Assembly: GCA_037783415.1 (NCBI GenBank)
Contig: JAZGTN010000225.1
Location: 558,001 to 622,000, forward strand
Direction of reading: 5' to 3'
Length of the DNA stretch: 64,000 nt
DNA from: Leptasterias polaris
Lineage: Eukaryota > Echinodermata > Asteroidea > Forcipulatida > Asteriidae
Numbering within the stretch: the first letter of the stretch is position 1; the number at the start of each line of letters is the position of its first letter. The notes beneath the pieces are model-generated. The model ran no database searches and was not told the origin of the DNA. It was given only the letters and a program-made list of their open reading frames with translations. A program made the translations under genes and the position numbers. Shown one piece after another: positions 11,960 to 23,733 of the stretch.

Positions 11960-14434
11960 ATGGAAGATAATGATGATTTTACAACTGGGGAGTCTGGTGC
12001 CTCTAAAACATTTCCTGCACAGTGTTCAACTCTTCGCAAAAATGGTCACGTGATGCTGAAAAACCGTCCGTGCAAAGTGGTAGAAATGTCCACATCCAAG
12101 ACAGGGAAACATGGTCACGCAAAGGTGGGTGTTCTGAGCAAGTCTAGTGCGTAGCCTGGCATTACAAGCAGTGCTGGTGACGAACTCCTCAGCTGTATAT
12201 TTACCCTAGCTCCCAAGGCCATGCTTTTAAAACACATAATGTCAATTCTCCTAGAGATCCTTCAGTATTATAGTTTTATAAGCTCATCCTGTCCATCTTA
12301 GATGGATTGTCTTTACTCTGCTTGTTGAACTCCCTCCTTCTTCCCCAATCTGCTCCCTTCTATACATACATTCCTCACCCCCCCCCCCCCCCCCATCTCT
12401 TCCCAATCTCATTCTTACCTACTGTACCTCTATACATATATTCTGTTTGATTGGTATTTGTTATTCAATTTGTCTTTCATCTTGACTGTCCTTGATGTAT
12501 GACATGTTTGTATTTGAATGCTTTGGCCGAATAAATAATAATAATAATAATAATAAAGGACACTGGATCCTTCTAAATCTTCCTATGACAGAAGAACTAA
12601 ACTAATAATTTGTTTGGCTGTGCTGCTCGGGCCAATGTGATATATGTACCTTTTTATACTAGGAAAATAGCCACAAACATTATGTGAGTTAGATGTGAGT
12701 TAGTTCATGTCTGAACTTGGAAGTTAGTTTTGAACAATTTGGGGTAGAACAAAAACCTGTCACTGTCAGTGAGATATTGACGACCCTGTCGAGCCAATAT
12801 CTTGAGCGCCATTTTTTTATATAGTCAAAATGTGCTTAATGGAATTGACTCCCAGAATGGACTAAATGGAAGACGTAGATTTTGTGGAGGTGCGTTCCAC
12901 TATGTGCAAGAGGTTCTTGGGCTAGTGCACCTAGGGAGTCGAGGTCGTTGTTAAGCAGTTTTTCATGATATCACAAATTACTGTCTTCTTGTTTCAGGTT
13001 CACTTGGTCGGCATAGATATTTTCTCTGGCAAGAAGTATGAAGATATCTGCCCTTCAACCCACAATATGAATGTACCCCATGTCAAACGATCAGATTTGC
13101 AGGTAAAGCTTTATTTTTCAGTCTTGATCAAGTTGACAGTGTTCAAGACCTAATTAGGGTTTACCCTTTTCAGTGACTAGCCAGGAGGACCACTTAGCTT
13201 GTCATTTTCACTAGTCCATTAGCATTTTTCACTAGTTCATATTTCATATGACACTGAACTAGCCAGCTGAACAATTTGGAGAGAATTTGCACTGATCCTT
13301 AGTTTTAAATAGCAATTGACCAGCAGACCACTGTTAAGGGAGAATGCTACCAGTTGTGTTTGGAGATTTCAATTTGTCACAAACAAATTTAAAAAGTGTT
13401 TCTGGTCCAGCCTTGTTGGATTGTTTTTTGTCTCAAGGTGCACCATTCCTTTTTCTAAACAGCCTTGAATCAAGGCTACTACTAAACATTGACAACTACC
13501 ACCGATAGAGGGCCTTGTTTGAGCGTACATGTAGCATGTGGTGCTAGGCAAGTCTCATTGGCCCCTGTTTCTGTTGCTGACTTTCTAATGTGGGCAGGTA
13601 TGTAGATGGTTGAATCTATTGCTTTTAGGAAAATTAAACTTTTTGTTTATTTGGTTGCCTCAGTGCATTGGTTTAGAAGATGGATTCCTGTCACTTATGA
13701 CTGACAGCGGAGACACACGTGATGATCTGAAAGTTCCAGAAGGTGACATTGGAAAAGAAATAATCGAAAAGGTTAAGAAGGACGAACAATTTAATGTAAG
13801 TAACCTAACTCTAACACCCATTTGGTGTGATGGAGTATATAGTTAATGTCAATGTAAGCACTTAGCAGTTAGAAATTAGGCAAATGGTCCCCTCATAGTG
13901 TTTGCCCAGTTACGGTTCAGTTCCTCAAAACCACCCACGCTCTGCTGCAGTTTCAGCGACTTGAATTTGCTTTCAATTTCTTTGGTTTACAAACATTTTG
14001 ATTTTCTGAAGTAGTCATTTTAAATATTGGTTTTGTTTTAGACCTCTTTTGTTGCAATGATTTCCTATTTGAGTAAGAGTCTTTGCATCAGAGTGAGGGT
14101 TCGAATCCTGGTCATCACACTTGTGTCCTTGAGAAAGACACTTAAATATAATTGCTTCTCTTCACTCGGATGTAAATGGGTACCTGTGAGGGCAGAGATT
14201 GTTCTTGTGATTGAATTAGTTTAGTGCGCTACATACTTGTCATAACAGGCTGTATACTCCCAAGGAAGCCGAGATGGTTGAAGGAATAAAATAAACGACC
14301 CAATGACTGGCGTAATAATCTTGATTTGAACACTGTACAAGAAGCCACTATTATTTGTGTCTTTTGTTTAGGTTACCGTTCTAAAGGCATGTGGTGAAGA
14401 GTCTGTTATAGCTATCAAGAACTTCACTACCTAA
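11960..14434 (+). CDS. EIF5A: Eukaryotic translation initiation factor 5A, canonical copy
   Basis: Four coding exons: 11960-12124, 12998-13102, 13664-13795, 14372-14434, all GT-AG, giving 154 aa, the same length as human eIF5A. The N-terminal SH3-like domain carries the hypusination loop [11 protein letters not shown], with the modified lysine at position 50. The C-terminal OB-fold domain includes PEGDIGKEI. eIF5A binds the ribosome and relieves stalling, notably at polyproline, and acts in elongation and termination. The last residues (IAIKNFTT) differ from the usual ending but keep the length. Candidate AATAAA signals lie at 15782-15787 and 16952-16957; the true 3' end is not decided. The exon structure is repeated in the paralogue 9 kb downstream. 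Confidence 0.96.
12378..12394. repeat. C17 homopolymer in eIF5A intron
   Basis: Seventeen consecutive C bases in the first coding intron. Confidence 0.95.
12525..12560 (+). repeat. AATAAATAATAAT tail, probable retrotransposon 3' end
   Basis: TTTGGCCGAATAAA is followed by about seven AAT units. The layout matches the LINE-like tail at 8755-8865. Confidence 0.45.
14060..14330 (+). mobile_element. tRNA-derived SINE in eIF5A intron 3
   Basis: Contains a good B box (GGTTCGAATCC), then CACTTGTGTCCTTGAGAAAG, GGGTACCTGTGAGGG, and a 3' part with TACTCCCAAGG and GAGATGGTT ahead of an AATAAA-rich tail. It is collinear with the minus-strand copy at 4745-5015. The A box is degenerate, so this copy is probably silent. 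Confidence 0.7.
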
Positions 14435-17324
14435 AAGAATAAGCTGGAAGAGTGGGTTAGTACTGTCACAATTCTAAATCAATATGGATAGCTACTTGCC
14501 ATTTAGCATTATCCACCTGTTAATTGATTGGTTTTTGTGGAAAATGGTACATATGCAGAACAGTCACATAATATGACCACTGATTGTGTATGAGCAGGAG
14601 GTTAATTTATATGCATTCTTATGGAGAATCTGGGCATCTAACGATCTAAAACTAGCACAGTGGTAAAAACCGTCAGCCACATTTGTATTAACAAACAAGG
14701 GGAAGTAGGTATTAAATGTCACTTTGGGTTTTGAATTCTTTAACCAGTGTGTGGAGCAGTCCAAATCTATTTGACTGGATTTTTGTAAAGGCTTTCAGGG
14801 TTTTCAAGAGTTGAAGTAAATTTCATATCAAATTGATAATTGTATTTTGGCTATCAAAACATCCACAGTGGATGAAAGCAAAGGTCGTTGGATTCACAGA
14901 TTCTCTAAAGTAGCCTAGTGCAGGTTGCGATTATCAGAAACATCATTATACTGTTTTTTTTAATCATCAAGATTTGTTGATGCAGTTGTAGTCACCTACA
15001 CTGTGTTGCCTTACTGTGATATAAGGAGGGATCACTTTCAAACTTTTGTCAATTTACCCAAGTTGCGTTTTATATCATACCCTTTTAGGTGAAAGTATAA
15101 ATTAGAGAATCATGTAATGACCATAACAGATTCAAACAGTTCTTGATATCATTTTATGACTCTGTAGATCTTGAAGAGTCTTTATCATACCTTGGCCTTC
15201 CCAGAAAGGTCCTCTCCCTCATGGGCCAGTTACAGAATCTGCAAGTAGAGAACTTTTGCGTTCTGACTTCGTCAATTGCTGGGGTTTTGAAAGACAGTGA
15301 ATACAAAAAATGATATCCTTGGACCTTAAGATGTAGTGTTACAATTATATGTGAAGAATGCTGCCATGTACAGCTAGCATTGGTAATGAGATGTGGTGTT
15401 TTTCTATCCGAAACTAAAACACTGATATTGCTTGTTTCATCTGATGTTTGTACTCCTACAAAACTGTTTATTTACATCACATTTTATTGAACCAAGGAGA
15501 AGTTTATTTTACCCAATGCTTACTTCAAAAAAAAAATCAAAATTTTACTAAGTATGTATTATGTGGATTTATATAAAGGGCGCTATTCGTCGGGTACAGA
15601 GTTTTTCATTGTATAACTACATTGTTCTGTTCATGCTGCAGCCATGATTGTCTGTGACCCAAGGGATGTGGTGAAGCTCTCTTTGAATTGGCCAAATGTT
15701 AAAGAGTAGCCAGACTAAATTTGGTTTGTGCCCCTCTTTGGTTGTCGTGCATGATGGTGACTGCAACATCAATCAGACCTTAATAAAGTTGTATGTTTTG
15801 TCTTTACAATGTATACTACAAAATGCTATTAAACGTCTGGAAACTGAACTTTTTTTTAAAAGTGAACCCATGTGTATTACTGGGAAGGGCTTATCTGTGA
15901 TTGGGGGGGGGGGGAGCATTGACAAAATAACACTCTAAACTAAGTGCGTGTCTGTCTTTGTGGGTTAGATCCATCATGCAAAGACAGAAACACATTTAGT
16001 AGGTTTTTTTTGGGGGGGATGGGGGTGGGTTGTTTTGTAAAGGAGGGAAAAGGGACATAAGTTTGGGTTATAACTTATATACAAATGTATTGGGATAGGG
16101 CTTTGTGTAAATTGCAGGACATTTGTTTGTTTCTTCGGGGGGTGGGGGTAAAGGGGGTTGGGATTTTCCAGAGGGTAATGTGCAAGTTCAAATTAAAGGG
16201 GGTTAATTCAGAATCAGGAACAAGAAGCATGCATGTAGTTAAAAAAACGATGCATGTCCACAAAGTTTTCTATTACTAAATTAACTATTTCACAATGTGC
16301 ATTTCCAATAGGAAAGATTTGCTGACACTTTTGGATTTGAAGATGAATGTTTCATTGTAAAGTGCTGACGGCAAATATTGACTAACGGGTGCAACTTGCC
16401 TGTCTCTGAGCATGGGGCAAAGATTAGCGTAGAAGCCCATATAGAAAGGTGGAGTATAAATGACTTTCAACCTGAACAATGAGTTCTCTTTGAAGCTTGA
16501 TTCATCATCGACCTTAAAAACTAGTGGTCAATTGCATTCAACAATTCAGATCTGAGTAAATACTACTGAAAATGTGTAACTTGGTGAACAATTTCCCAAC
16601 AAAAATTTATTATCGACCTTCCCTGTGGAGTTTCTCTACTTAAGTTTAAACAACTCCATGTTCACAGTAATCAATCTGTTTGCAGATTTAAAAAACCAAT
16701 CCATATTTAAAAAACAAAAAGTTCTGAACTTCTTTGGCGCTTCATACTGTCATGATGCCTATGGCATTTGTTTTGTGCTAACGGCCACGATTTGCATATT
16801 TTCTTGACTTTTTTGTATGTGCTGTTCACAAATCAAGAACGGCTGAAAGCTCAGACTTAATTAGTAATTGAATACACCTTTACACAGAAGTTTTGTAGTT
16901 GTCTTTTATGGTTTCTTACATAAGACATCTATATTATATCTCTGTATTTGAAATAAATAGTTCATAAGGGTATAGTTAAGACTGCAAACATTTTGGACTG
17001 AGGGGAATGTTAACGTTTCATGTAAAACATTTGGCTTGCACTTTTTTCCTGCTTCGATCCAACTGGGTTTTTAAAGTCATTAATCTGCTAGTCAAGTTTG
17101 ACCAGTAACATTGTTGCTGGTCAGCCGTTTGCAATTGACCAGCGATGTTTGTAAATGATGAGTGTAAATTTTGCCCACATGGGGTAACCAGTGAGTTTTT
17201 GTTCTTCTAAATACTATTATGTACAAAGCTTGGTTGGTTAGTTCACAATTTGGAGCAATCATTATTTGCTATGTGTTTTTGTGAGTGATTTTTCATACAT
17301 GAAGACTTAACCGTCTGCTTAAAA
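14435..17324. other. 3' flank of eIF5A, no second gene recognised
   Basis: Presumed 3' UTR followed by intergenic DNA. It includes a 12-base G run at 15903-15914 and G/T-rich DNA around 16000-16170. Confidence 0.5.
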
Positions 17325-17614
17325 CTGATCTGCTACGGTTTGGGTAAAGTGAGACATTATGCCCTGTGAGATGCTATCAGTTCTGATCTGCTACGGTTTG
17401 GGTAAAGTGAGACATTATGCCCTGTGAGATGCTATCAGTTCTGATCTGCTACGGTTTGGGTAAAGTGAGACATTATGCCCTGTGAGATGCTATCAGTTCT
17501 GATCTGCTACGGTTTGGGTAAAGTGAGACATTGTGCCCTGTGAGATGCTATCAGTTCTGATCTGCTACGGTTTGGGTAAAGTGAGACACTATGCCCTGTG
17601 AGATGCTATCAGTT
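17325..17614. repeat. 58-bp minisatellite, five copies
   Basis: Five head-to-tail units, each beginning CTGATCTGCTACGGTTTGGG and ending GATGCTATCAGTT, are nearly identical: single-base differences occur only in the fourth (ATTGTG for ATTATG) and fifth (ACACTATG) units. Near-identity implies recent expansion. Confidence 0.97.
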
Positions 17615-19405
17615 CTGGTTGTGCTGGTTGTTAATTGAACATAACGTATGTACAGCATAATAACATATTCATGTATTATCTGCCTTATTAATCTATTTGC
17701 TTTTATGATCAGATATTTACTACCAGAGTGAACAACTTCTGGACGTAAATCATACCTCATCATTTTTTGTTTTTAAGAATAACTCACATTTTGGCAAAAT
17801 TGTAATTTGTGCCAACCATAATTTCCATTTTTCTTTGATAATTAATAATGACTTATTGGTCTCGGTGAAGACACGTGAGGGCGCTATACCAACTGCTTTG
17901 TAGGTGTCGTCACTACAATTTTGAAGTCTGTAATTATCAGATTTGTAAACTAATTGTTTAGTTAATACTTCTCTAACAACATCTGTAAATATTCAATGAC
18001 AAGTTGAATCTCTTGCAAGGTTCTTGGTGTAGCACTCCTTTGTAAGATTGTCCAATAATGTTATTGATTTGTGCCGGTTGGAAAATGATAGGGTGTGATT
18101 ATTAATCTTTTTTTTTTACAATAGACCTTTGCAATCCTTAGTCCATTCGACTACTACCACTAAAACATTTGTGTGCAACCCAGTCTAGTTTAGACAGGTG
18201 CCCTGGAATGAATTGCCATGTCTGTGGTTGCTTTCCAATACCTATAGATTACAGCACGTGGATACAGTCTCTTGGATTTAATTATCACTCAATTCAAAGC
18301 TCTGAAGCAATATTTTTTTATGTGGTGGATTTTTATTTGTCTGATATTTTTCTTTTTCCCATCAAAATGTTTCGTTGCTTTTTTGTACAACAAGCAATTT
18401 ATTTTCATTACAAATTTATTTCGTAGCATTTAGAGACGTGTAGGTCATTTACATGTTAACATTTATATAGATTTACCCGAGATTATTCTTTAATTTCTTG
18501 CTTTGTAGGCCGTTTCCAAAATCATCTGTGGTAAAAACACGAGATTATTTACAAAAATTGAATATCAACTTTTTAACTCTTGGTCAACTAGTTTTAAATG
18601 TTCATCACTGAACAGCTTAAGTATGACGTCTCTATTCATTTTGAAAACCTATCTTCTCGCAGTCATTTTATGTTTCATCCACTTGAATGTTCTCAAACCG
18701 AGGCTGGGTGGGATAACAGTCTAATTCCATTCTTGTATGATGCAGTAAGTATTCATTGAAGTTATTGCAAGAAGGGAGCGAGACTAATGGCTGTAGCATG
18801 TTACAGGTACATGCAAATATGCCAACACTAAACAGTTAGTACCTTAGTCTTCGATGCAACATTGACAAGTTCGGTAGTTAACTATTATGATGTCATTACT
18901 GAAAGTCTGCCCTGTTGTTGTTTGTCAAGTCGGCAGTTACAAAGATTCAGTTTTATATTTACAAATATCCTTTTGTATGGGCAGCCATTAGTAAATATAA
19001 CGAAGTAAACATACAATTTATATGAGTGGTTGGCAACATATTTTACTGCCTTGTGTTTCACAGTTAAATTGGTGTTTTCCAAATTGATTTAGTTTTTATA
19101 CTTCTCACAGACGGCTGTCCATAGTTTGCTAACCAAGTATACGTTAAGGAGAATATTGTTATTTTCTGGTCGAGAGTTGGTATATAAAAACATACAAACA
19201 CTTGTGGACCATTTTACCACTCACAACATCACGCATGGCATTAATTAAACAATTTAAAAAGTGAGCCTTGTGGACACTTGGTGGCAGCAGACTCACTAGG
19301 TAAATACATTTTCCTCGGGCCCGGGAAGAGGGTGCACATATCATAACTACGTGGGAATTTACCTGGTTCGTCTTCTGCGACCTTGCATTTCAAAGTGTCC
19401 CAATA
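17615..19405. other. Intergenic, nothing recognised
   Basis: AT-rich DNA with only short chance ORFs. Confidence 0.5.
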
Positions 19406-19708
19406 GACCTTTCTTTTGTTGATAAACAAAGTGCGCCGGTTGGCATGGACGGCCGAATGTTAGCAAAACATTCAATCGTGTTAAAAAATGTTGTGACCAA
19501 ATTCAACATTTTCTGTAAAGATTCATGAACGGAATTACCTTCCATGATTGGTTGATTTGTTTCCAACAAATTCAACGCTATTTTTGAATATTTGTGTAAC
19601 ATTGCTTCAAACTATGGCTATCTGTTTTTGATTTGAAGTTATGGCTTTCCATAGTTTTCCATCCTGGGTTGGCAAAAACTTGGGCTGTGACGTTGCAAAA
19701 GAAAGGTC
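19406..19708. mobile_element. 303-bp MITE with GACCTTTCTTTTG inverted ends and TA duplication
   Basis: The left end GACCTTTCTTTTG is matched by the right end CAAAAGAAAGGTC, and TA flanks both sides (19404-19405, 19709-19710). It has no coding capacity. TA targets fit Tc1/mariner-type mobilisation (inference). The terminal GACCTT is shared with the separate MITE family at 36707-36875. Confidence 0.78.
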
Positions 19709-19710
19709 TA

Positions 19711-20980
19711 TAATGAGTTATTTCATTAAGAGTGGTAAAATGGCGTCCAGGAACTTCAGTGTCTCGTAGGTTGCTTCAACTGCCGCCTGACTTAACTCGG
19801 TCATTTGAGGTCGGTATTTATTCGAGAAGTATGTCGCCAATAGATTCTGTAAGATTGTCTGTTATCCATCAGACATTAAACCAACTAACAATAAGTGACG
19901 AGTTCGGGCAATTGAGAGCGTACTTGTATTGTGTGCTGTTGTGGCCATAATTATTCATTACGTCACGATAACAGTACAACACGTCACAATGACCTCAATT
20001 TTATGATTCCAAAACCGATAACGTGAACGTAAGCGATTGCTGGCTCTGTCCAATTTATAGCTTCATTGTGTACAACAAACTTTTGGTATGTTAAAATCTT
20101 TTGACTTGATCATGCAATGCCAAAAAACAAACAAATTGTGTTCCTTAAATATTATTGTATGCATTAAAACGAAAGAATATCGGCCACACCAGATGAATGG
20201 TTTCAGTAATGTTATTAATTATTGAAATATTTAAAATCTACAATTTGGTTTAATACAGATCACTTATATAGACTTTCAAATCACAGTATAAAGTGAACAT
20301 ACTTGTTAAGTACACCCCCCCCCCCCAAAAAAAGAGGAATAAAACACAACAAACAAAACAAAAAGGGAAACAAAAATGACAGCGCCGAAGAAGAAGCAGA
20401 CCTAGTTGTATGTTTTCGTAAAACGAAATTGTGTTTTCCGGAAATTCGACTGCAGCAAATTCTTGAATAAGGTTCCTTTCCCTTTCAAACTGCCCCAATG
20501 CACCCACGCACGACCTCTCCTTAGTAATATCCGTTCAACAAGCAAATCATGTGACTAAAACAAAGTTACGCTGATCGATGGGCATGAAAACCGCAGTATA
20601 CATTACATACAGCGTGGAAAGCAGATGAGGGACATTGCACAATCAAGTGCAATGTAATGTCACAGTTCCGTGTACAATCGTGTGGTGCAATACATTGCGC
20701 AGGTATATTATATGAAGACTTATAAAACCTGTTTGATAACAGTTCCTGCATTCGTTGCGCTGCACAGTCATGTTTTAGATTTTGTTCTCAATATTTTAAA
20801 CATCGGAATCAACTACATGCCAGTGACTTGTAAAATATCTCAAAAAGTCTGTAAATCTTGTGATGCCGTAACAGTGTATATGTCCAGTAGGGTTACTGCG
20901 AGTGGAATTGGCTGAAAACGTCTGAACGCACACAAAAAGTATTAACACTGTGACCCATCAATACAGAACTCTATCTTAAG
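19711..20980. other. 5' flank of the divergent eIF5A gene
   Basis: Contains a C12 tract at 20315-20326. No TATA box or other gene was recognised. Confidence 0.45.
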
Positions 20981-22702
20981 ATGCCAAGGAAGACTAAAGC
21001 TAGTCGCAAGATGGCGACGAGTGAGGAGAAAACGATCCAAATCTCTGAAGATTTTGAAGCTGGGAACGCAGGCGCCTCCAAGACGTTCCCTTTGCAGTGT
21101 TCGGCACTGCGCAAAGGGGGGTACGTGATGATGAAGGAACAGCCTTGTAAAATCATTGAGATGGCTACGTCGGCACCAGGGAAACACGGACACGCAAAGG
21201 TATGTGCACGATTCTGTAACTCTTTAGTTAATAATTATCGCTTGTGTGATGATTGATTTTTTTCTTTCTTTTGGTAAATTTATTTACAGTTTAATTGTTT
21301 TGTTTGCTTTCTTTTACGCCCTTGTAATTAAACAAACCCCTACTGAAGTGAAATAATTTTTCGTGTGACCTTGTAGGCCTACCCTTCTCTGCGAAAACAT
21401 AATTCGATCAAGAAATGTCTAATAATACTTATGCTCATGGATTCACTTGGATTTGCTTCTACTATTCAACAGTTTAACACAATAGATCTTTCTTTATTAT
21501 GCACATGACGTCATTTGAGTAGGTTTCCCTCGCCTAGAGGTCAAATGGAGGTCGTTCGTTGGCCAATCCTGTGCCGCGTGTACAACCGTGCGTTCATTAT
21601 ATTGTTTCATCATTGTTTACCTCTATCATGGCTAATCGAGGATTTTAGTTGATGATCGCTTGGAATCCTTTTCACCCGAAGACAAACATAATGCTTGCTG
21701 AAACATTGAGTCTGTTTTCCACAATCAATTCAGAACATAAACATTTCCACCAAGATGAGAATATTATTTAAACCTATCAAATGCGTGTTTTTGTTTTTAA
21801 AATTATATTCATTTTATCGTTTTAGGTTCATCTGGTTGGGATTGGGATTTTCTCCGGGAAGAAACATGAGGTGATCTGCCCTTCCAGCCACTCCATGATG
21901 GTGCCCAATGTCAAACGTGAAGATTATCAAGTAAGAGCAACCGAAATAAATACTTTAAAAACTAAACCTGAAGATCATCAGGTGAAGACCAAAGGACAAC
22001 CCAAACAATTATAAAACAAATATTTAAAAAAATTCAGATTGTCAGGTAAAGAACTGAGGACATCCCCGACAATTATTTAAGAAACGAAAACAAAACCATC
22101 ATCTTAAAAGTTCGCTCTGGGTTTCGTTTTGTGTCGTCTCTATATGGATCATAAATGTAGGGGTATGGGTTTGAATCCATCCTGAAGATTGGTTTTTTAC
22201 CCGCAGGACTTGAACAGTGATATGTGCTAATCACATACAGTATATTTTATACAAGCATACATTTAATGTTTTTCAATATTGCTAATACAACTATTATATC
22301 AAATTTTATTTTATTTTTTATTTTTTTCTAAAAGGTGATCGGCGTTTGGGATGGTAGCATCAATCTTTTGGACAACAAGGGCGTAGTCAAGAACTATGTT
22401 GCTTTGCCAGAGGGGGAGCTTGGGATTGAGATTCAAGCTCACTTCGAGGCAGAGAATGACATAACGGTTAGTTTACCATTTTGTGTCTTCTTCTTGTATA
22501 CCTCAGCCTGTTGCTGTCCTTGCAGTGAAGTGCATACAATCTTATTCGAACTCCTTTTAAAAAGACGGAGGTGGATTGAACTGATGTTAACGTGAAAGCT
22601 TTCAATAATTGGTGTTTTTGTGTTTGATACATCCAACAGGTGACTGTCATGTCAGCATTGGATGATGAAGTCGTTGTCGGTTTGAAGAAAATGCCCAAGT
22701 AA
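20981..22702 (+). CDS. Divergent eIF5A paralogue
   Basis: Four coding exons: 20981-21199, 21826-21930, 22335-22466, 22640-22702, giving 172 aa. The last three exons are exactly as long as those of the upstream eIF5A (105, 132, 63 bp) with the same phases, so this is a DNA-level duplicate, not a retrocopy. The hypusine loop keeps the target lysine and its GKHGHAK context, but the usual SKT before it is SAP. By hand count, identity to the upstream copy is about 34/50 over the comparable exon-1 part, 26/35 over exon 2 and only 12/44 over exon 3, so the OB-fold half has diverged. A second ATG at 21011 has a good start context and would remove a basic 10-residue leader ([10 protein letters not shown]). 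AATAAA lies at 22808-22813. Likely translated; its specialised role, if any, is unknown. Confidence 0.93.
21484..21640. mobile_element. Diverged MITE copy (CRE-carrying family) in paralogue intron 1
   Basis: Collinear with 36707-36875: TGACGTCATTTGAGTAGG, then CCTAGAGGTCAAA, GTTTCATCAT and TTTACCTCTA occur in order. Terminal bases are mutated and the right end is lost. Confidence 0.65.
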
Positions 22703-23733
22703 GAATCGGTAAAAATCAACTTTGATCGGCAACTGTCGGAACTAAGGATGCCATTATATATATAAAACCTATAGACAAAAAGTAGATTTTAGATGTTGAA
22801 AATTACCAATAAATATCATTAGAAATACAATTGGTTTCTTCCCGTTTTATTCCTCTTAGTGTCTGATTAGAAAATAAAACAGTCATAAATGAAATAGACC
22901 ACCAGTTTGCAAGATATACACGTGGTTGTTGAAACAAAACAGAAAGCAACATATCAAACCGGTAGATTTATCCATTTGAATTCGTTCATTATTTTCGCTT
23001 AAAAAGTAGTTTGAGTGATGAAACTTATTTTTTTCTTCGAGTCGGAAAAGGAACTTACTATAATTGCAGTTAATTATTTACAACTTAAGTAATGAAGATT
23101 TTAGGTTTTCAAAAGAAAGGATCTGTTGGTGATTGTTACGCGTCAAACTGTTTTTTGCAATAAGTTTTAATTAAGGGTCCAGCACGTGTGTACTAACACG
23201 TGCTTCTGCTTACTTGCACGTGATTATGCAATCAAGGTTTGTGATTGGTAAATAGACCATTAATGGGCGTGGCTTAATGGTTGAGTTTGACGTATAAGAC
23301 TGGTTGTAATTCAGAAATTATAATTAGCTGTAACAGTTGCAAATTGCTAATAAACCAAAAGTACCTATGGTAATTAATAGTGGCCTGACGTGCTGTAATT
23401 CAATAAACATCAATGAACGTGTGTCGAAATTTGAAGTTGCGACTGTGGTTTCTGATGTTGTTAAGCGCCTGTTGATAAGATAGCCGTAGCCGCCAATTAC
23501 GACACGGCTTATGATGCTCTTTTACAAAACTAAACTTTTAGAATTCCTGATTTCTCTGATCTTGAATAAAACAGTGTAGTGTTGCAACTCCTTCGTGGTA
23601 ATGAATTTTCATGATTTCTTGATTGTATGGTAGCCTTAATGAAACAACATGGCGGTGTAGTTATTTTTTTTTTTAGGTAAGGGCTTGGCGTTGGCTAAGT
23701 CTTGATCACATTAGCCACAGCCATAAAATTGAG
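22703..23733. other. Convergent 3' flanks of eIF5A paralogue and EF-hand gene
   Basis: The two stop codons face each other across about 1 kb. The plus-strand AATAAA at 22808 serves eIF5A. Three CACGTG E-boxes lie at 23183, 23197 and 23217. No further gene is seen. Confidence 0.5.
23183..23222. promoter_or_regulatory. Cluster of three CACGTG E-box motifs
   Basis: CACGTG at 23183-23188, 23197-23202 and 23217-23222. The first two form the inverted repeat GCACGTGT/ACACGTGC. Binding by bHLH-type factors is possible but untested; the position between two 3' ends is odd for a promoter. Confidence 0.35.
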
